This document shows positions 35,293-44,377 of a stretch of DNA of 64,000 nucleotides, one piece after another. The notes below the pieces were generated by a model. That model had not been told where the DNA came from, ran no database searches, and worked only from the letters and a program-made list of their open reading frames with translations. A program made the translations under genes and the position numbers. This stretch comes from Salinigranum rubrum (GTDB lineage: Archaea > Halobacteriota > Halobacteria > Halobacteriales > Haloferacaceae): positions 1,550,001 through 1,614,000 of the forward strand of contig NZ_CP026309.1 in assembly GCF_002906575.1 (NCBI RefSeq). Direction: 5' to 3'. Within the stretch, counting starts at the first letter, position 1. Each line of letters begins with the position of its first letter.

Positions 35293-36393
35293 ATGAACAA
35301 GAACGTACTCGCACTCGTCCTCGCGCTGATTGTCGTCGTCGGGGTCGTCCCCGGCGTCGCGGCGGCGCAGGCGAGCGGGATTGAACGGGTCGGTGGCCTC
35401 GTCGAAGTCGCCGACGGGGAGACGGTCACCGGCGACCTCAGCGCCGTCGGTGGAACGATAGTGGTCGCCGGGACTGTGACCGGCGACGTCGAGGCGACCG
35501 GCGGGTCGGTCGTCGTCGCTCCGACGGGCGTCGTCGAGGGGAACCTGGCCGCCATCGGCGGGTCGGTTCTCGTCGAGGGGACTGTCGGGGGCGACGCGGA
35601 GGCGTTCGGAGGGTCGGTGTACGTCCGTGACGGTGCGCGTGTCGGCGGCACGCTCGAAGCCGCGGCCGGGTCCGTCAGACTCGACGGGCAGGTCGCGGGT
35701 GACGCCCGTCTCGCTGGCGAGACGGTCACCGTCGGTCCGACCGCCGCCGTCGGCGGCAACCTCCTGTACGACGCCGAGACGTTCACGGCGTCACCCGAGG
35801 CGAGCGTCGCCGGCGCGGTGCGCGCCGAAGAGGGGATCATCACCGACGAACCCACCGTGGCGCCGCCGGCGATTCCGCGCGGCGTCGGCGCCGTCTACGG
35901 CCTCCTGGCGAACCTCCTGCTCGGGGCGGCGCTGCTGCTCGCCGTCCCGCGCTTCACGGGCGTCGTGACGTCCGTCGGGGCTCAGAAGACGCTCCGGAGC
36001 GGCGGCGTCGGCCTGCTCGCCCTCGTCGGCGTGCCCGTCGCGCTCGTCCTCGTCGCGCTGACCATCGTCGGCATCCCGCTGTCGCTCGCCGGCATCGTCG
36101 CGTTCGCGCTCCTGCTGTGGGTCGCGTTCGTCTACGGGACCCTCGTCACCGGGACGTGGCTCCTCTCGCTCGTCGAGAGGGAGGGTCGCTGGCTCGCGCT
36201 CGGTGTCGGCCTCGTCGCCGTCACGCTCGTCGGCCTCGTGCCGTTCGTCGGGGGCGTCGTCGAGTTCCTCGTGCTGCTCGTGGGCCTCGGGGCGTTCGTC
36301 CTCGCGGTGGGGGGCGTTCGCAGCGGCGAGGAGGGTGGCTTCGTCTTCGGCGCGCCCCGCGACGACTCGGCGGACGAGTCGACGGCGGCGTGA
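35293..36393 (+). CDS. bactofilin-like (polymer-forming) repeat protein with membrane domain
   Basis: A 366-residue exported protein. Signal peptide MNKNVLALVLALIVVVGVVPG is followed by about 170 residues of short beta-helix repeats of the GTVTGDVEATGGSVVV type, as in polymer-forming bactofilins. Five or so hydrophobic helices at the C-terminus follow (about residues 200-340). The repeat part should lie outside and the helices anchor it. An ATG at 35272 would add seven residues. A TTTATCG box is at 35231-35237. A role in surface structure is inferred only. Confidence 0.75.
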   Translation: MNKNVLALVLALIVVVGVVPGVAAAQASGIERVGGLVEVADGETVTGDLSAVGGTIVVAGTVTGDVEATGGSVVVAPTGVVEGNLAAIGGSVLVEGTVGGDAEAFGGSVYVRDGARVGGTLEAAAGSVRLDGQVAGDARLAGETVTVGPTAAVGGNLLYDAETFTASPEASVAGAVRAEEGIITDEPTVAPPAIPRGVGAVYGLLANLLLGAALLLAVPRFTGVVTSVGAQKTLRSGGVGLLALVGVPVALVLVALTIVGIPLSLAGIVAFALLLWVAFVYGTLVTGTWLLSLVEREGRWLALGVGLVAVTLVGLVPFVGGVVEFLVLLVGLGAFVLAVGGVRSGEEGGFVFGAPRDDSADESTAA

Positions 36394-36480
36394 GCGTCGA
36401 ACCGGTATCGGTTCGAAAACCGAAGTCAGGGCCGACCGTCGACCCAAATCATTATTCATCGCGTTTTCGATGTGTGAGCC

Positions 36481-38102
36481 ATGGCACTGGACTACGACGC
36501 CGCATGCGAGTCGTTCGAGTGGGACATCCCCGAGGGGTACACCCTCCCCGGCGTGATCGAATCGCACGCCGACGCCTTCGGCGACCGGGTGGCGGTCCGC
36601 TTCCTGAGCGAGGACGGTGCTCGGGTCGAGCGGACGTACGCGGACCTCCGAGCGGGGATGAACCGCTTCGCGAACGCCCTCGCCGCCCTCGGCGTCGGGA
36701 AGGGCGACCGGGTGATGCACCTCTTCCCACGCCACCCCGACGCGTTCGCGGTCCAACTCGGCGCGCTGAAACGCGGAGCCCTCCTGGTCCCGTGCTCGTC
36801 GATGTTGAAGCCGAAGGACATCTCCTTTCGGGCCTCGGACTGCGAGGCGTCGACGATTGTCGCCCACGCGTCGCTCACCGACATGGTCGACCCCGTCCTC
36901 GACGAGACGCCGCTTTCGAACCTCGTCGCCCTCGACGGCGACCCCGACGGGTGGGACTCCTTCGAGGCGCTCACCGCGGACCAGCCGACCGACCACGACG
37001 GGCCCGACGTGGGCGCGTCGGACCCGATGTCTATCAACTACACCTCGGGGACGACGGGCCAGCCGAAGCCGGTCCTCCACAAGCACCGCTGGATGCGCTG
37101 TTTCGAACTGGTCAACGGACCGTACTGGTGGGGGCTCTCGGGCGACGAGGACCTCTCCGACGAGTTGATGTGGGCCACGACCGGAACGGGCTGGGCCAAG
37201 TGGTTCTGGAGTCCGGTGGGCGTGGGCCTCACGACGGGCGCGACGCAACTCATCTACGACGGCGACTTCGGCCCCGAGACGTTCCTCGACATCATGGCCG
37301 AGGAGGGCGTCACGAAGCTGTGTGCCGTCCCGACCCAGTACCGCCTGTTCGCACAGGAAGCGCTGAGCGAGTGGGACCTCTCGCTCACCGACGCGCTCTC
37401 GGCGGGCGAACCGCTCAACCGCGAACCCATCGAGGCGTTCCAGGAGGGTGCGGGCGTGACCCGCGCGACGGCTACGGACAGACCGAGACGGTCGCGCTGG
37501 TGACGAACTATCCCGGCATCGACGTCAAGGAGGGGTCGATGGGCAAGCCCACGCCGGGCATGGGGACGACCATCATCGACACGATGGAGGAGGAACCGGT
37601 CGAAGACGGCGAAATCGGCGAGGTCGCGGTCCCGGTGGACTGCCCCGGTATCTTCGACAGCTACTACGAGAAGCCCGACCTCGACGCGGAGACGTTCTCC
37701 GGCGAGTACTACCGGACCGGCGACCTGGCGTCGAGAGACGACGACGGCTACTTCTTCTTCGAGGGCCGCGCCGACGACATCATCATCTCCGCCGGCTACC
37801 GCATCGGCCCGTTCGAGGTCGAGGACGCGCTCGTCTCACACCCCGCGGTCACGGAGGCCGCCGCGGTGGCGTCACCGCACGACGAGCGCGGGCACGTCGT
37901 CAAGGCGTACATCGTGCTCGCGGAGGGACGGGAGGGAAGCGACGAACTCGCGCGGGAGATCCAGGAGTTCATGAAGGAGGAGACGGCGCCGTACAAGTAC
38001 CCCCGACGCATCGAGTTCGTCGACGACCTCCCGAAGACCTCCTCGGGGAAGATCCGCCGCATCGAGCTGCGACAGAGCGAGAAGCAGCAGTTCGGGTCTT
38101 AA
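36481..38102 (+). CDS. AMP-forming acyl-CoA synthetase; frameshifted as given
   Basis: About 541 residues when a C is added to CCC at 37460-37462, joining GAGVT to PRDGYGQTETVALV. Motifs of the ANL superfamily: INYTSGTTGQPKPV for ATP (about residues 181-194), GYGQTET, YRTGDLASRDDDGYFFFEGR and the catalytic Lys in KTSSGKIRR. The family activates short or medium-chain acids to their CoA thioesters. The two halves are otherwise full length. It is convergent with a small membrane-protein gene, overlapping by 4 bp. Confidence 0.86.
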
Positions 38103-38452
38103 TCCCCGGCGGCGACGGACGCCGCCCCCGTGACGCCGACGAGGGCGACGACCACACCCGCGAGGACGTTGCCGTAGCCGAAGAACCCGAGTAGAACGCC
38201 GGCCACGACGAGGCCACCCAACGCGACGAGTACGCCCGTCGCGCGTCGTCCGTGGTCGACCTCTCCCAGCCAGTCGCGGCCGACCGTCACGGCGTGCCAC
38301 GCCAAGAGCGCGACGACGCCGACGACGGCGGTTCGTGCGAGGAACCGGCCGAGGTCGACGAACGGCCCGAACGACGCCGGGTCGGACTGGAGGACGAACG
38401 TAGCGAGCAGGGCGACCGCGAGCGAGAACAGCCAGATGGAGGGCTGGCGCAT
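38099..38452 (-). CDS. small polytopic membrane protein
   Basis: A 117-residue protein, starting MRQPSIWLFSLAVALLATFVL, with four hydrophobic segments and one short charged loop (GEVDHGRR). No family recognised. Its last codon overlaps the stop of the acyl-CoA synthetase on the other strand. Confidence 0.65.
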   Translation of the reverse strand: MRQPSIWLFSLAVALLATFVLQSDPASFGPFVDLGRFLARTAVVGVVALLAWHAVTVGRDWLGEVDHGRRATGVLVALGGLVVAGVLLGFFGYGNVLAGVVVALVGVTGAASVAAGD

Positions 38453-38500
38453 GGTCGACAGACACCGGTCACGGGCAAAAACTCTCGGACCGGACGACGC

Positions 38501-39103
38501 TCACTCGGTGGACTCCGGCGGTTTGAGCGTGTCCTCGCTGGGCAGTTCCCGGAAGGCCGCCGCGAAGTCGTCGCTCGAATACTCCGTCAGCGTCTCGTCG
38601 AGTTCTCCGCGGAGTTCCTCCATCCGTTCGGTGAGCCGTTCGTACTCCTCGCTCGCGTCGTCCTTCTGCGCGCTCTCGAGGGTGGCCTTCTTCGAGGCGA
38701 GCGCGAAGAACTCCTGGGTGCGGCTGTCGAACTCCGCGCGGGAGAGCAGCACCGTCACGACCGAGTGGAGTTCCTCGCGAGTGACGGGCTTGACGAGGTA
38801 GTCGTCGAACGGCATGTCGACGATGTCGACGTCGGGTTCGACCGCCGTGATCATCGCCACGCGACAGTTGAGCCCGCGCTCGCGAAGCGCTGCGAGGACC
38901 TCGTCGCCGGTCATCATCGGCATCCGTCGGTCGAGCAGCGCGACGTCGACGGCCTCGGTCGCCTGTTCGAGCGCCTCCTCGCCGCCGGTGGCGACGCGGA
39001 CGTCGTAGTCGTCCGCGAGCCAGTGGGCGTACAACTCGGCGAGTTCGGCCTCGTCGTCGGCGACCAGGACGACCGGGCGACCCTCACTGTCGGTGCCTGC
39101 CAT
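38501..39103 (-). CDS. HalX-type response regulator
   Basis: A 200-residue protein: receiver domain (VADDEAELAELYA, phospho-Asp in VALLDRRMPMMTG, Lys in YLVKPVTREEL) and the haloarchaeal HalX helical domain (about residues 125-190, rich in E/K). HalX proteins usually act with unlinked sensor kinases; the output is probably regulatory, but no DNA-binding motif is visible. It is divergent from the photolyase gene, so the promoters share 39104-39240. Confidence 0.9.
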   Translation of the reverse strand: MAGTDSEGRPVVLVADDEAELAELYAHWLADDYDVRVATGGEEALEQATEAVDVALLDRRMPMMTGDEVLAALRERGLNCRVAMITAVEPDVDIVDMPFDDYLVKPVTREELHSVVTVLLSRAEFDSRTQEFFALASKKATLESAQKDDASEEYERLTERMEELRGELDETLTEYSSDDFAAAFRELPSEDTLKPPESTE

Positions 39104-39240
39104 CTGTTTTCGATACTACCGTCTCGCTCCTTGTATATCATGGTGACGACCCCATTCGGGACGGGCGGCCACAACGGATTACCCGGGAGGGTCCCTACTC
39201 CGGCCGTGAGACCGACTGTGCCGACTGCCGGGGACGGACG

Positions 39241-40744
39241 ATGACCGTCTGGCTCCTCGGCGACCAGCTATCCCCGACGCGATGCCGCTCGAAACCGCGG
39301 ACCGCGTGCTCATGATCGAGGCGCACGGCTTCGCCGACCGCCTCCCGTACCACCCGGCGAAGCTCACCCTCCTGTTCTCGGCGATGCGTCACTGCCGCGA
39401 CGAACTCCGCGACCGGGGGTACGAGGTGACGTACCTCGAAGCGGAGACGTTCGGCGGCGGACTGGACGAGTACTTCGCCTCCGCTCCCGGCGACTCGCTC
39501 GTCCTGATGGACCCGCCGAGCCACGGTGCGGCGGCGCGCTTCTCCGAGATGGTCGACGCGCGCGGCGGCAGCCTCTCCGTCGTCGAGAACGACCGCTTTC
39601 TCACCTCCCCCGACCTGTTCGACGAGTGGGCCGAAAGAAGTGAGAACGGGTTCAGACAGGAGCGGTGGTACCGGTACGTCCGCCGGGAGTTCGACGTCCT
39701 GATGGACGGTGACGCTCCCGAGGGAGGGGAGTGGAACTACGACGACCGGAACCGGGAAACCCCTCCTCCGGAGTGGACACCCCCCGAGACCCCGACGTTC
39801 GAGCCCGATTCGCTCACGCGGGAGGTTCACGCGTGGGTGACAGAACGGTACGACGACCACTGGGGGAACCCCTCGCTGGAGGCGGTGGTGTGGCCCGTCA
39901 CCCGGGCGGAGGCGCTGTCGGCGCTGGAGCACTTCGTCTCGACGCGCCTCCCGAGTTCGGCGACTACCAGGACGCGCTCGTCGAGGGCGAGTGGGCGCTC
40001 GCACACTCGCTCCTGTCCACCTCGCTGAACCTCGGCCTCCTCGACCCGCGGGAGGCCGTCGACGCCGCCGTCGAAGCCTATCACCAGGGTGAAGCACCGC
40101 TGAACGCCGTCGAGGGGTTCGTCCGGCAGGTCATCGGCTGGCGGGAGTTCGTGCGTCACGTCTACCGGCGGTCGATGCCCGACATGGGCGAGGCCAATCA
40201 GTTGGGTCAGGAGCGGGAGTTGCCGCCGCTGTACTGGGACGGCGAGACAGGGATGACGTGTCTGTCGGAGGCGGTGTCGCACGTGTGGGAGCGCGGTTAC
40301 GCCCACCACATCGAGCGGCTGATGGTGCTGTCGAACTTCGCGCTCGTGTATGGGGTAGACCCCCACGAACTCAACCGGTGGTTCCACCTCGGCTTCGTCG
40401 ACGCGTACCACTGGGTGACGACGCCGAACGTCGTCGGGATGGGCTCGTTTGCGACGGACGCGCTCTCGTCGAAGCCGTACGCCTCTTCGGGGAACTACAT
40501 CAACAGGATGAGCGACTTCTGTTCGGGCTGTCCCTACACCGTGTCGCGGACCACTGGCGAGGGTGCCTGTCCGTTCAACGCGCTGTACTGGGACTTCCTG
40601 AAGGAAAGCGAGGAGACGTTGCGAGGAACGGGACGGATGGGGCTGATGTACTCGCACGTCGACAAGAAGAACGAGGAGGAGTGGGAGGCGATTCGGGAGC
40701 GGGCCGAGGCGGTGCGGGAGATGGCGCGGGTGGGCGAGTTGTAA
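39241..40744 (+). CDS. FeS-type (6-4) photolyase / cryptochrome-related protein; two frameshifts as given
   Basis: About 501 residues after adding one C at 39272-39275 (MTVWLLGDQLSPDAMPLETA) and one at 39950-39952 (STRLPEFGDYQDAL). This is the COG3046 group (PhrB-like). Four cysteines that would hold a [4Fe-4S] cluster are present: TGMTCLSEAV, then FCSGCPY and GACPFN. FAD-pocket residues WREFVRHVY and RLMVLSNFALVYG are also present. It should repair UV (6-4) lesions with light. It is plausible in a sun-exposed halophile. All motifs are intact despite the frame breaks. Confidence 0.87.
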
Positions 40745-40771
40745 GAGGGTGGATGGCTCGTCCCGGCGTCT

Positions 40772-41389
40772 CTACTCCCGTTTCTCGCGCCCGAGCGTGT
40801 GGAACTCGTCGTTCGGCCGCATGTCGGCGAACATCGCCATCCGATTCGAGAGGTTGAAGAAGGCAGTCACGGCGGCGATATCCCAGATGGCCTCCTCGGA
40901 GTAGCCCGCCTCCTCTAAGAGGGCGATGTCTTCTTCGCCGACTTCGGCGGGTGATTCGGTGAGTTTCACGGCGACGTCGAGCATCGCCATTCGCTGGTCC
41001 GAGACGTCGGCGGTCCGGTAGTTCGCGACCAGTTGGTCGGCCAACTGCGGGTTCTTCGCGTAGATTCGGGCCAGGGCACCGTGGGCGACGTTGCAGTAGT
41101 AACAGTGGTTGACGCCCGAGACGGCGACGACGATCATCTCCACCTCCGCTCTGTCCAGCGCGGAGTCGTCGACGAGCGCGTCGTGGTACGCGAAAAAGGC
41201 GTGGAAGTGCGAGGGCTTGTAGCCGAACGCCGAGAAGACGTTGGGCGTGAAGCCCGCGCGCTCGGTCTCCGCGGCGATTCGCTCCTGGAGGTCGTCGGGG
41301 AGGTCCTCGAAGTCCGGGACCGGGAAGCGCCGCATCGCGTCGTCGTCCAGTTCGATGTCGTCGTGGGAGTCGGGGTCGGAATCGGTCAT
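40772..41389 (-). CDS. AhpD/carboxymuconolactone decarboxylase-like peroxidase-related enzyme
   Basis: A 205-residue all-helical protein. The AhpD-like active site NHCYYCNVAHGALARI is near residues 95-110 (Cys-x-x-Cys with nearby His). The C-terminal helices include EEAGYSEEAIWDIAAVTAFFNLSNRMAMFA, the pattern of the uncharacterised-peroxidase-related family. It probably removes hydroperoxides with a dithiol partner. Monocistronic and convergent with the photolyase. Confidence 0.87.
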   Translation of the reverse strand: MTDSDPDSHDDIELDDDAMRRFPVPDFEDLPDDLQERIAAETERAGFTPNVFSAFGYKPSHFHAFFAYHDALVDDSALDRAEVEMIVVAVSGVNHCYYCNVAHGALARIYAKNPQLADQLVANYRTADVSDQRMAMLDVAVKLTESPAEVGEEDIALLEEAGYSEEAIWDIAAVTAFFNLSNRMAMFADMRPNDEFHTLGREKRE

Positions 41390-41490
41390 GGCCGGCGTTC
41401 GGCGGGAGGGGTGAAAGGTGCAGCGGCGACGGGGGCGATGGTCTGGACTTCCGGTTGGCCGGGTGTCGATGTGCGGTGGACGATTCGATT

Positions 41491-41627
41491 GTGGTCGCGC
41501 GGTGGGGCGGTGGATTTGTGGTGGTCCCGAGGTGGGGCGGTGGATCTGTGGTGGTCGCGCGGCGAGTCGATGGATTCGTGGTGGTCGAGAGGTTAGTCGG
41601 TGGATTCGTGGTGGTCGAGAGGTCGAT
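41491..41627. repeat. 30 bp tandem repeat, about 4.5 units, imperfect
   Basis: Units start at 41491, 41521, 41551, 41581 and 41611; each begins GTGGTC and ends GGTGGATTTGTG or a close variant. A weaker unit may precede at about 41463. The period is exactly 30 bp, so any reading frame through it stays open. There are no spacers, so it is not CRISPR. The interval 41390-41989 otherwise holds no gene I can support. Confidence 0.85.
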
Positions 41628-41667
41628 TGGTACAGTGACCGCGCGATACACGGGCGCGGTGGACCGC

Positions 41668-41897
41668 AGCCTCACCCCTCCCCAGCCGACTCCTTCGCTC
41701 CTTCACTCACTCCGTTCGCTCATACGCTCAGTCGCCCCTCGCGCGCGGGTCGCACCGATGAACCGGCGCGACGCCACGCGCTAACCGCCCTGGTCCTCAG
41801 GCGCGCGCTTTCGCGGCTCCGTCCGCCAGCGACGAGCGTGTGAGGGACCGGCGGCCGGACTCCGTCCCGGTCGCACTGGCTGGGGAGGGATGAGGCT
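41668..41897. repeat. inverted repeat, 20 bp arms (41668-41687 and 41878-41897)
   Basis: The two arms are reverse complements with 19 of 20 positions matching and enclose 190 bp with no convincing gene. Bases 41878-41905 also match 60383-60410 in 25 of 28 positions, so this is a dispersed repeat. It could be a miniature mobile element or a structured non-coding element; no target-site duplication was found. Confidence 0.55.
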
Positions 41898-41989
41898 TAC
41901 ACCGCGCCCGTGCTCCGTCGCGTATGAGCTGTACCAGTCGAGACTGATGCATCCGGTGGAGTACTCGCGCGAACCAACACTACCCCCCG

Positions 41990-42484
41990 CTAGCCCACGA
42001 ACAACACGCCGACCCACGCCGCGGTCACGAACACGCCGAGCGAGAGGAGGCCGTAGTTGCCGACCCGGCTGTCGGCGGTGACGACAGAGAGGGTGAACTT
42101 CCGCCCCGACAGCGGCCAGAGGGGTCTGATCCCCATCGGCGTCAGCGCATCGGCTATAAGGTGCGCGCCGACGCTCAGGAATCCGGTCGCCGCGCCGACC
42201 AGCGCCAGCGTCTCGGGGCCGTACGGCGCGCCGAATCCGACCTGACCGACCGCGAAGCCCACTGCGCCAAGCGCCGCCCCGACGAGCAGGGCGAACCATA
42301 TCGTGTGGGTGATTCCCCGGTGGGCGATTCCGGGAATCCGGTGGTCGACGTCGGGGAGCATCGCCAGCCAGAGCGCTCCCGCGCCCACGACGAACGCGAA
42401 CTCGACCAGACCGGCCGTTACGAGGGCGACGCCGACCGGTGCGAACGCGAGCAACGCGACGCCGTAGTGGCCGTTGCGATACAC
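41990..42484 (-). CDS. YdjM/DUF457-type membrane metal-dependent hydrolase
   Basis: A 164-residue membrane protein with four to five helices. Conserved polar motifs of the family are NGHYGVALLAFAP at the start, LPDVDHRIPGIAHRGITHTIW (Asp/His cluster, about residues 43-63) and GAHLIADALTPMGIRPLWP. Family members are thought to be membrane-embedded metal-dependent hydrolases, possibly phospholipid-related; substrate unknown. Confidence 0.84.
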   Translation of the reverse strand: MYRNGHYGVALLAFAPVGVALVTAGLVEFAFVVGAGALWLAMLPDVDHRIPGIAHRGITHTIWFALLVGAALGAVGFAVGQVGFGAPYGPETLALVGAATGFLSVGAHLIADALTPMGIRPLWPLSGRKFTLSVVTADSRVGNYGLLSLGVFVTAAWVGVLFVG

Positions 42485-42545
42485 AGCGGAGGCAGGCAGC
42501 GGGCGAAGGAGAAACTGACGACTCGCGGGCCGGGACCCGCTCGAC

Positions 42546-43103
42546 TCAGTACCACTTGATGCTGCAGCCGCGGGAGGGGACGACTTCGACGTCGACGTCC
42601 TCGCCGGCGAGGACGCTCTCGACGGCCTCGCGCATGACGTACTCTTCGGCCTCCTCGTCGGGGCTCATCGCGTCGTCGATGCGGCCGTGGTACTTCAGGA
42701 CGAACGTGTCGTCCTCGTTCGCAAAGAGGAACGGGTCGGGCGTACACGTCGCGCCGTACGCCGCGGCGACCTCCTGAGACTCGTCGCGGAGGTACGCGGT
42801 GTACCCCACGCGGCCGTCGTCGACGTACTCGCGCATCTTCTCGAAGGAGTCTTCGGGGTACTCCTCGGCGTCGTTCGGGTTGATGCCGACGACCGCGAGG
42901 TCGTCGTACTCCCGGGTGAGATAGTTCAGTTCGTCGAACTTCGCCTGCGCGTACGGGCAGTGGTTGCAGGTGAAGACGACGAGCAGCGCGTCGTAGTCGT
43001 CGAACGAGTCGAGCGAGTACGTCTCGCCGTCGGTGCCTTCGAGCGAGAAGTCGGGCGCTTTGTCGCCGGGCGTGAGGTCGTCCTCGGACTCTTTCAGAAC
43101 CAT
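42546..43103 (-). CDS. thioredoxin-fold AhpC/TSA-like protein
   Basis: A 185-residue cytoplasmic protein with PGDKAPDFSLEGTDGETYSL at the N-terminus and FTCNHCPYAQAKFDEL carrying a CxxC (about residues 48-63). The cis-Pro equivalent is in GATCTPDPFLF. It belongs to the thioredoxin-like family often annotated as peroxiredoxin/redoxin (CNHCPYV type). The likely role is thiol redox or peroxide defence. It lies 50 bp downstream of the zinc dehydrogenase on the same strand and might be co-transcribed. Confidence 0.85.
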   Translation of the reverse strand: MVLKESEDDLTPGDKAPDFSLEGTDGETYSLDSFDDYDALLVVFTCNHCPYAQAKFDELNYLTREYDDLAVVGINPNDAEEYPEDSFEKMREYVDDGRVGYTAYLRDESQEVAAAYGATCTPDPFLFANEDDTFVLKYHGRIDDAMSPDEEAEEYVMREAVESVLAGEDVDVEVVPSRGCSIKWY

Positions 43104-43153
43104 ACACCCGCTTGGACCGCGACGGAAAAAGACGTTGTGTGTCTCGCCTCCAC

Positions 43154-44197
43154 TCAGGGCGGCGTGATGACGGCGCGGCCGTCGATCTCGCCGTGTTCGA
43201 GCCGTTCGGCGACGGTGTTCACGTCGTCCAGGTCGTAGCGCTCGGTGTGGAGTTCGACGGCACCGCGGTCGACGAGCGCGACGAGTTCCTGCAGTTCGGT
43301 GTAGCGGCCGACGAGCGTTCCGCGGAAGGCGAACTCGCCGTTGACGAGCGCCTGCGCGGGTTCGTGGACGTGCCCGCCGTAGCCGATGATGTGGTGGTCG
43401 CCGCCGGCGGCCGTGATGTCGGGCGCGAGCGCCGTCGTCTCGTCGCGGCCGACGAAGTCGAGCACCTGCTGCGCGCCGACGCCGCCCGAGAACTCCTCGA
43501 CCGCGCTCGCGACGTCTTCCGTTTCGGGGTCGACGGTGTCGTCGGCTCCCAACTCCGAGGCGAGGTCGCGCGCGGACTGCTTGAGGTCGACGGCGACGAT
43601 GTCGGCGGCGGACATCGCGCGGAGACACTGCAGGCCGATGTGGCCGAGGCCGCCGACGCCGATGACGACGGCCGCGTCGCCAGGGTTGAGTTCGTCGACG
43701 GCCTTCTTCGCGGCGTGGTAGGCCGTGATACCCGCGTCGGCGTGCGGGGCGATGTCCGTCGGGTCCACGCCGTCGGGAAGCGGGATGACCGCCCGCTCCG
43801 AGGTGTGGAGGTACTCGGCGAACCCGCCGTCGTGGGTGAGGCCGTTGAACTTCGAGTTGTCGCAGTACATGTCCTCGCCCAGCCGACACGACCGGCAGGT
43901 CCCGCAGGTCTGGACCGGGTGGCAGATGACGGGGTCGCCGGCCTCCACAGCCGTTACCTCCTCGCCGACTTCGCTCACGATGCCGGCGTTCTCGTGGCCG
44001 AGCGTGAGCGGGAGGTCCTGCGGGACGTACTCGGTCCACATCCCCTCGATGATGTGGTTGTCCGTCTGGCACCATCCCGCCCCCTCTACCTCGACGATGA
44101 CGCCGTCGGAGGTGTCGACGGTCGGACGGTCGACCTCGTCGATCGACAGCGCCTCGCTCATGTCGTCGGTGTACTCGTGTAATCGAGCGGCTTGCAT
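43154..44197 (-). CDS. zinc-dependent alcohol dehydrogenase
   Basis: A 347-residue medium-chain dehydrogenase. Catalytic zinc ligands are in GAGWCQTDNHIIEG (Cys) and LTLGHENAG (His-Glu); structural zinc Cys are in CGTCRSCRLGEDMYC. The NAD site is VIGVGGLGHIGLQCL. It is divergent from the amidohydrolase/DUF59 pair. Zinc ADHs of this sequence type accompany propane-type monooxygenase operons in actinobacteria, where they oxidise the alcohol product; this is remembered, not computed. A 10 bp palindrome sits just upstream of the start. Confidence 0.92.
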   Translation of the reverse strand: MQAARLHEYTDDMSEALSIDEVDRPTVDTSDGVIVEVEGAGWCQTDNHIIEGMWTEYVPQDLPLTLGHENAGIVSEVGEEVTAVEAGDPVICHPVQTCGTCRSCRLGEDMYCDNSKFNGLTHDGGFAEYLHTSERAVIPLPDGVDPTDIAPHADAGITAYHAAKKAVDELNPGDAAVVIGVGGLGHIGLQCLRAMSAADIVAVDLKQSARDLASELGADDTVDPETEDVASAVEEFSGGVGAQQVLDFVGRDETTALAPDITAAGGDHHIIGYGGHVHEPAQALVNGEFAFRGTLVGRYTELQELVALVDRGAVELHTERYDLDDVNTVAERLEHGEIDGRAVITPP

Positions 44198-44204
44198 ACC
44201 GATT

Positions 44205-44349
44205 AATCATGATTGTTCCTATCGCAAAAGCTCTCGTCTTGCGGAGAGGCGTGACGCCACTGCCGACGCGTCAGATCACTACTCCCCTGCGAGTAGCTGT
44301 CGAGACAAAATATTCGCGCTCCGTATGATGAATAATTATGTAAATTATT
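44205..44349. promoter_or_regulatory. divergent A+T-rich control region with two palindromes
   Basis: AATCATGATT at 44205-44214 is a perfect palindrome 8 bp before the dehydrogenase start. AATAATT-N5-AATTATT at 44331-44349 is a perfect inverted repeat 28 bp before the amidohydrolase ATG at 44378, overlapping where its TATA box should be. Both look like operators and the region is strikingly A+T-rich for this genome. Confidence 0.5.
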
Positions 44350-44377
44350 TATGCTGTGTGTCCTGAGGCCCATCCGT

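Noticed and set aside
41491-41627. Possible CRISPR array.
   Set aside because: Units are contiguous with no spacers, and no cas genes are in the window.
41455-41784. A 109-codon frame through the 30 bp tandem repeat.
   Set aside because: A 30 bp period keeps any frame open, and there is no start signal or domain. I keep it only as a repeat.
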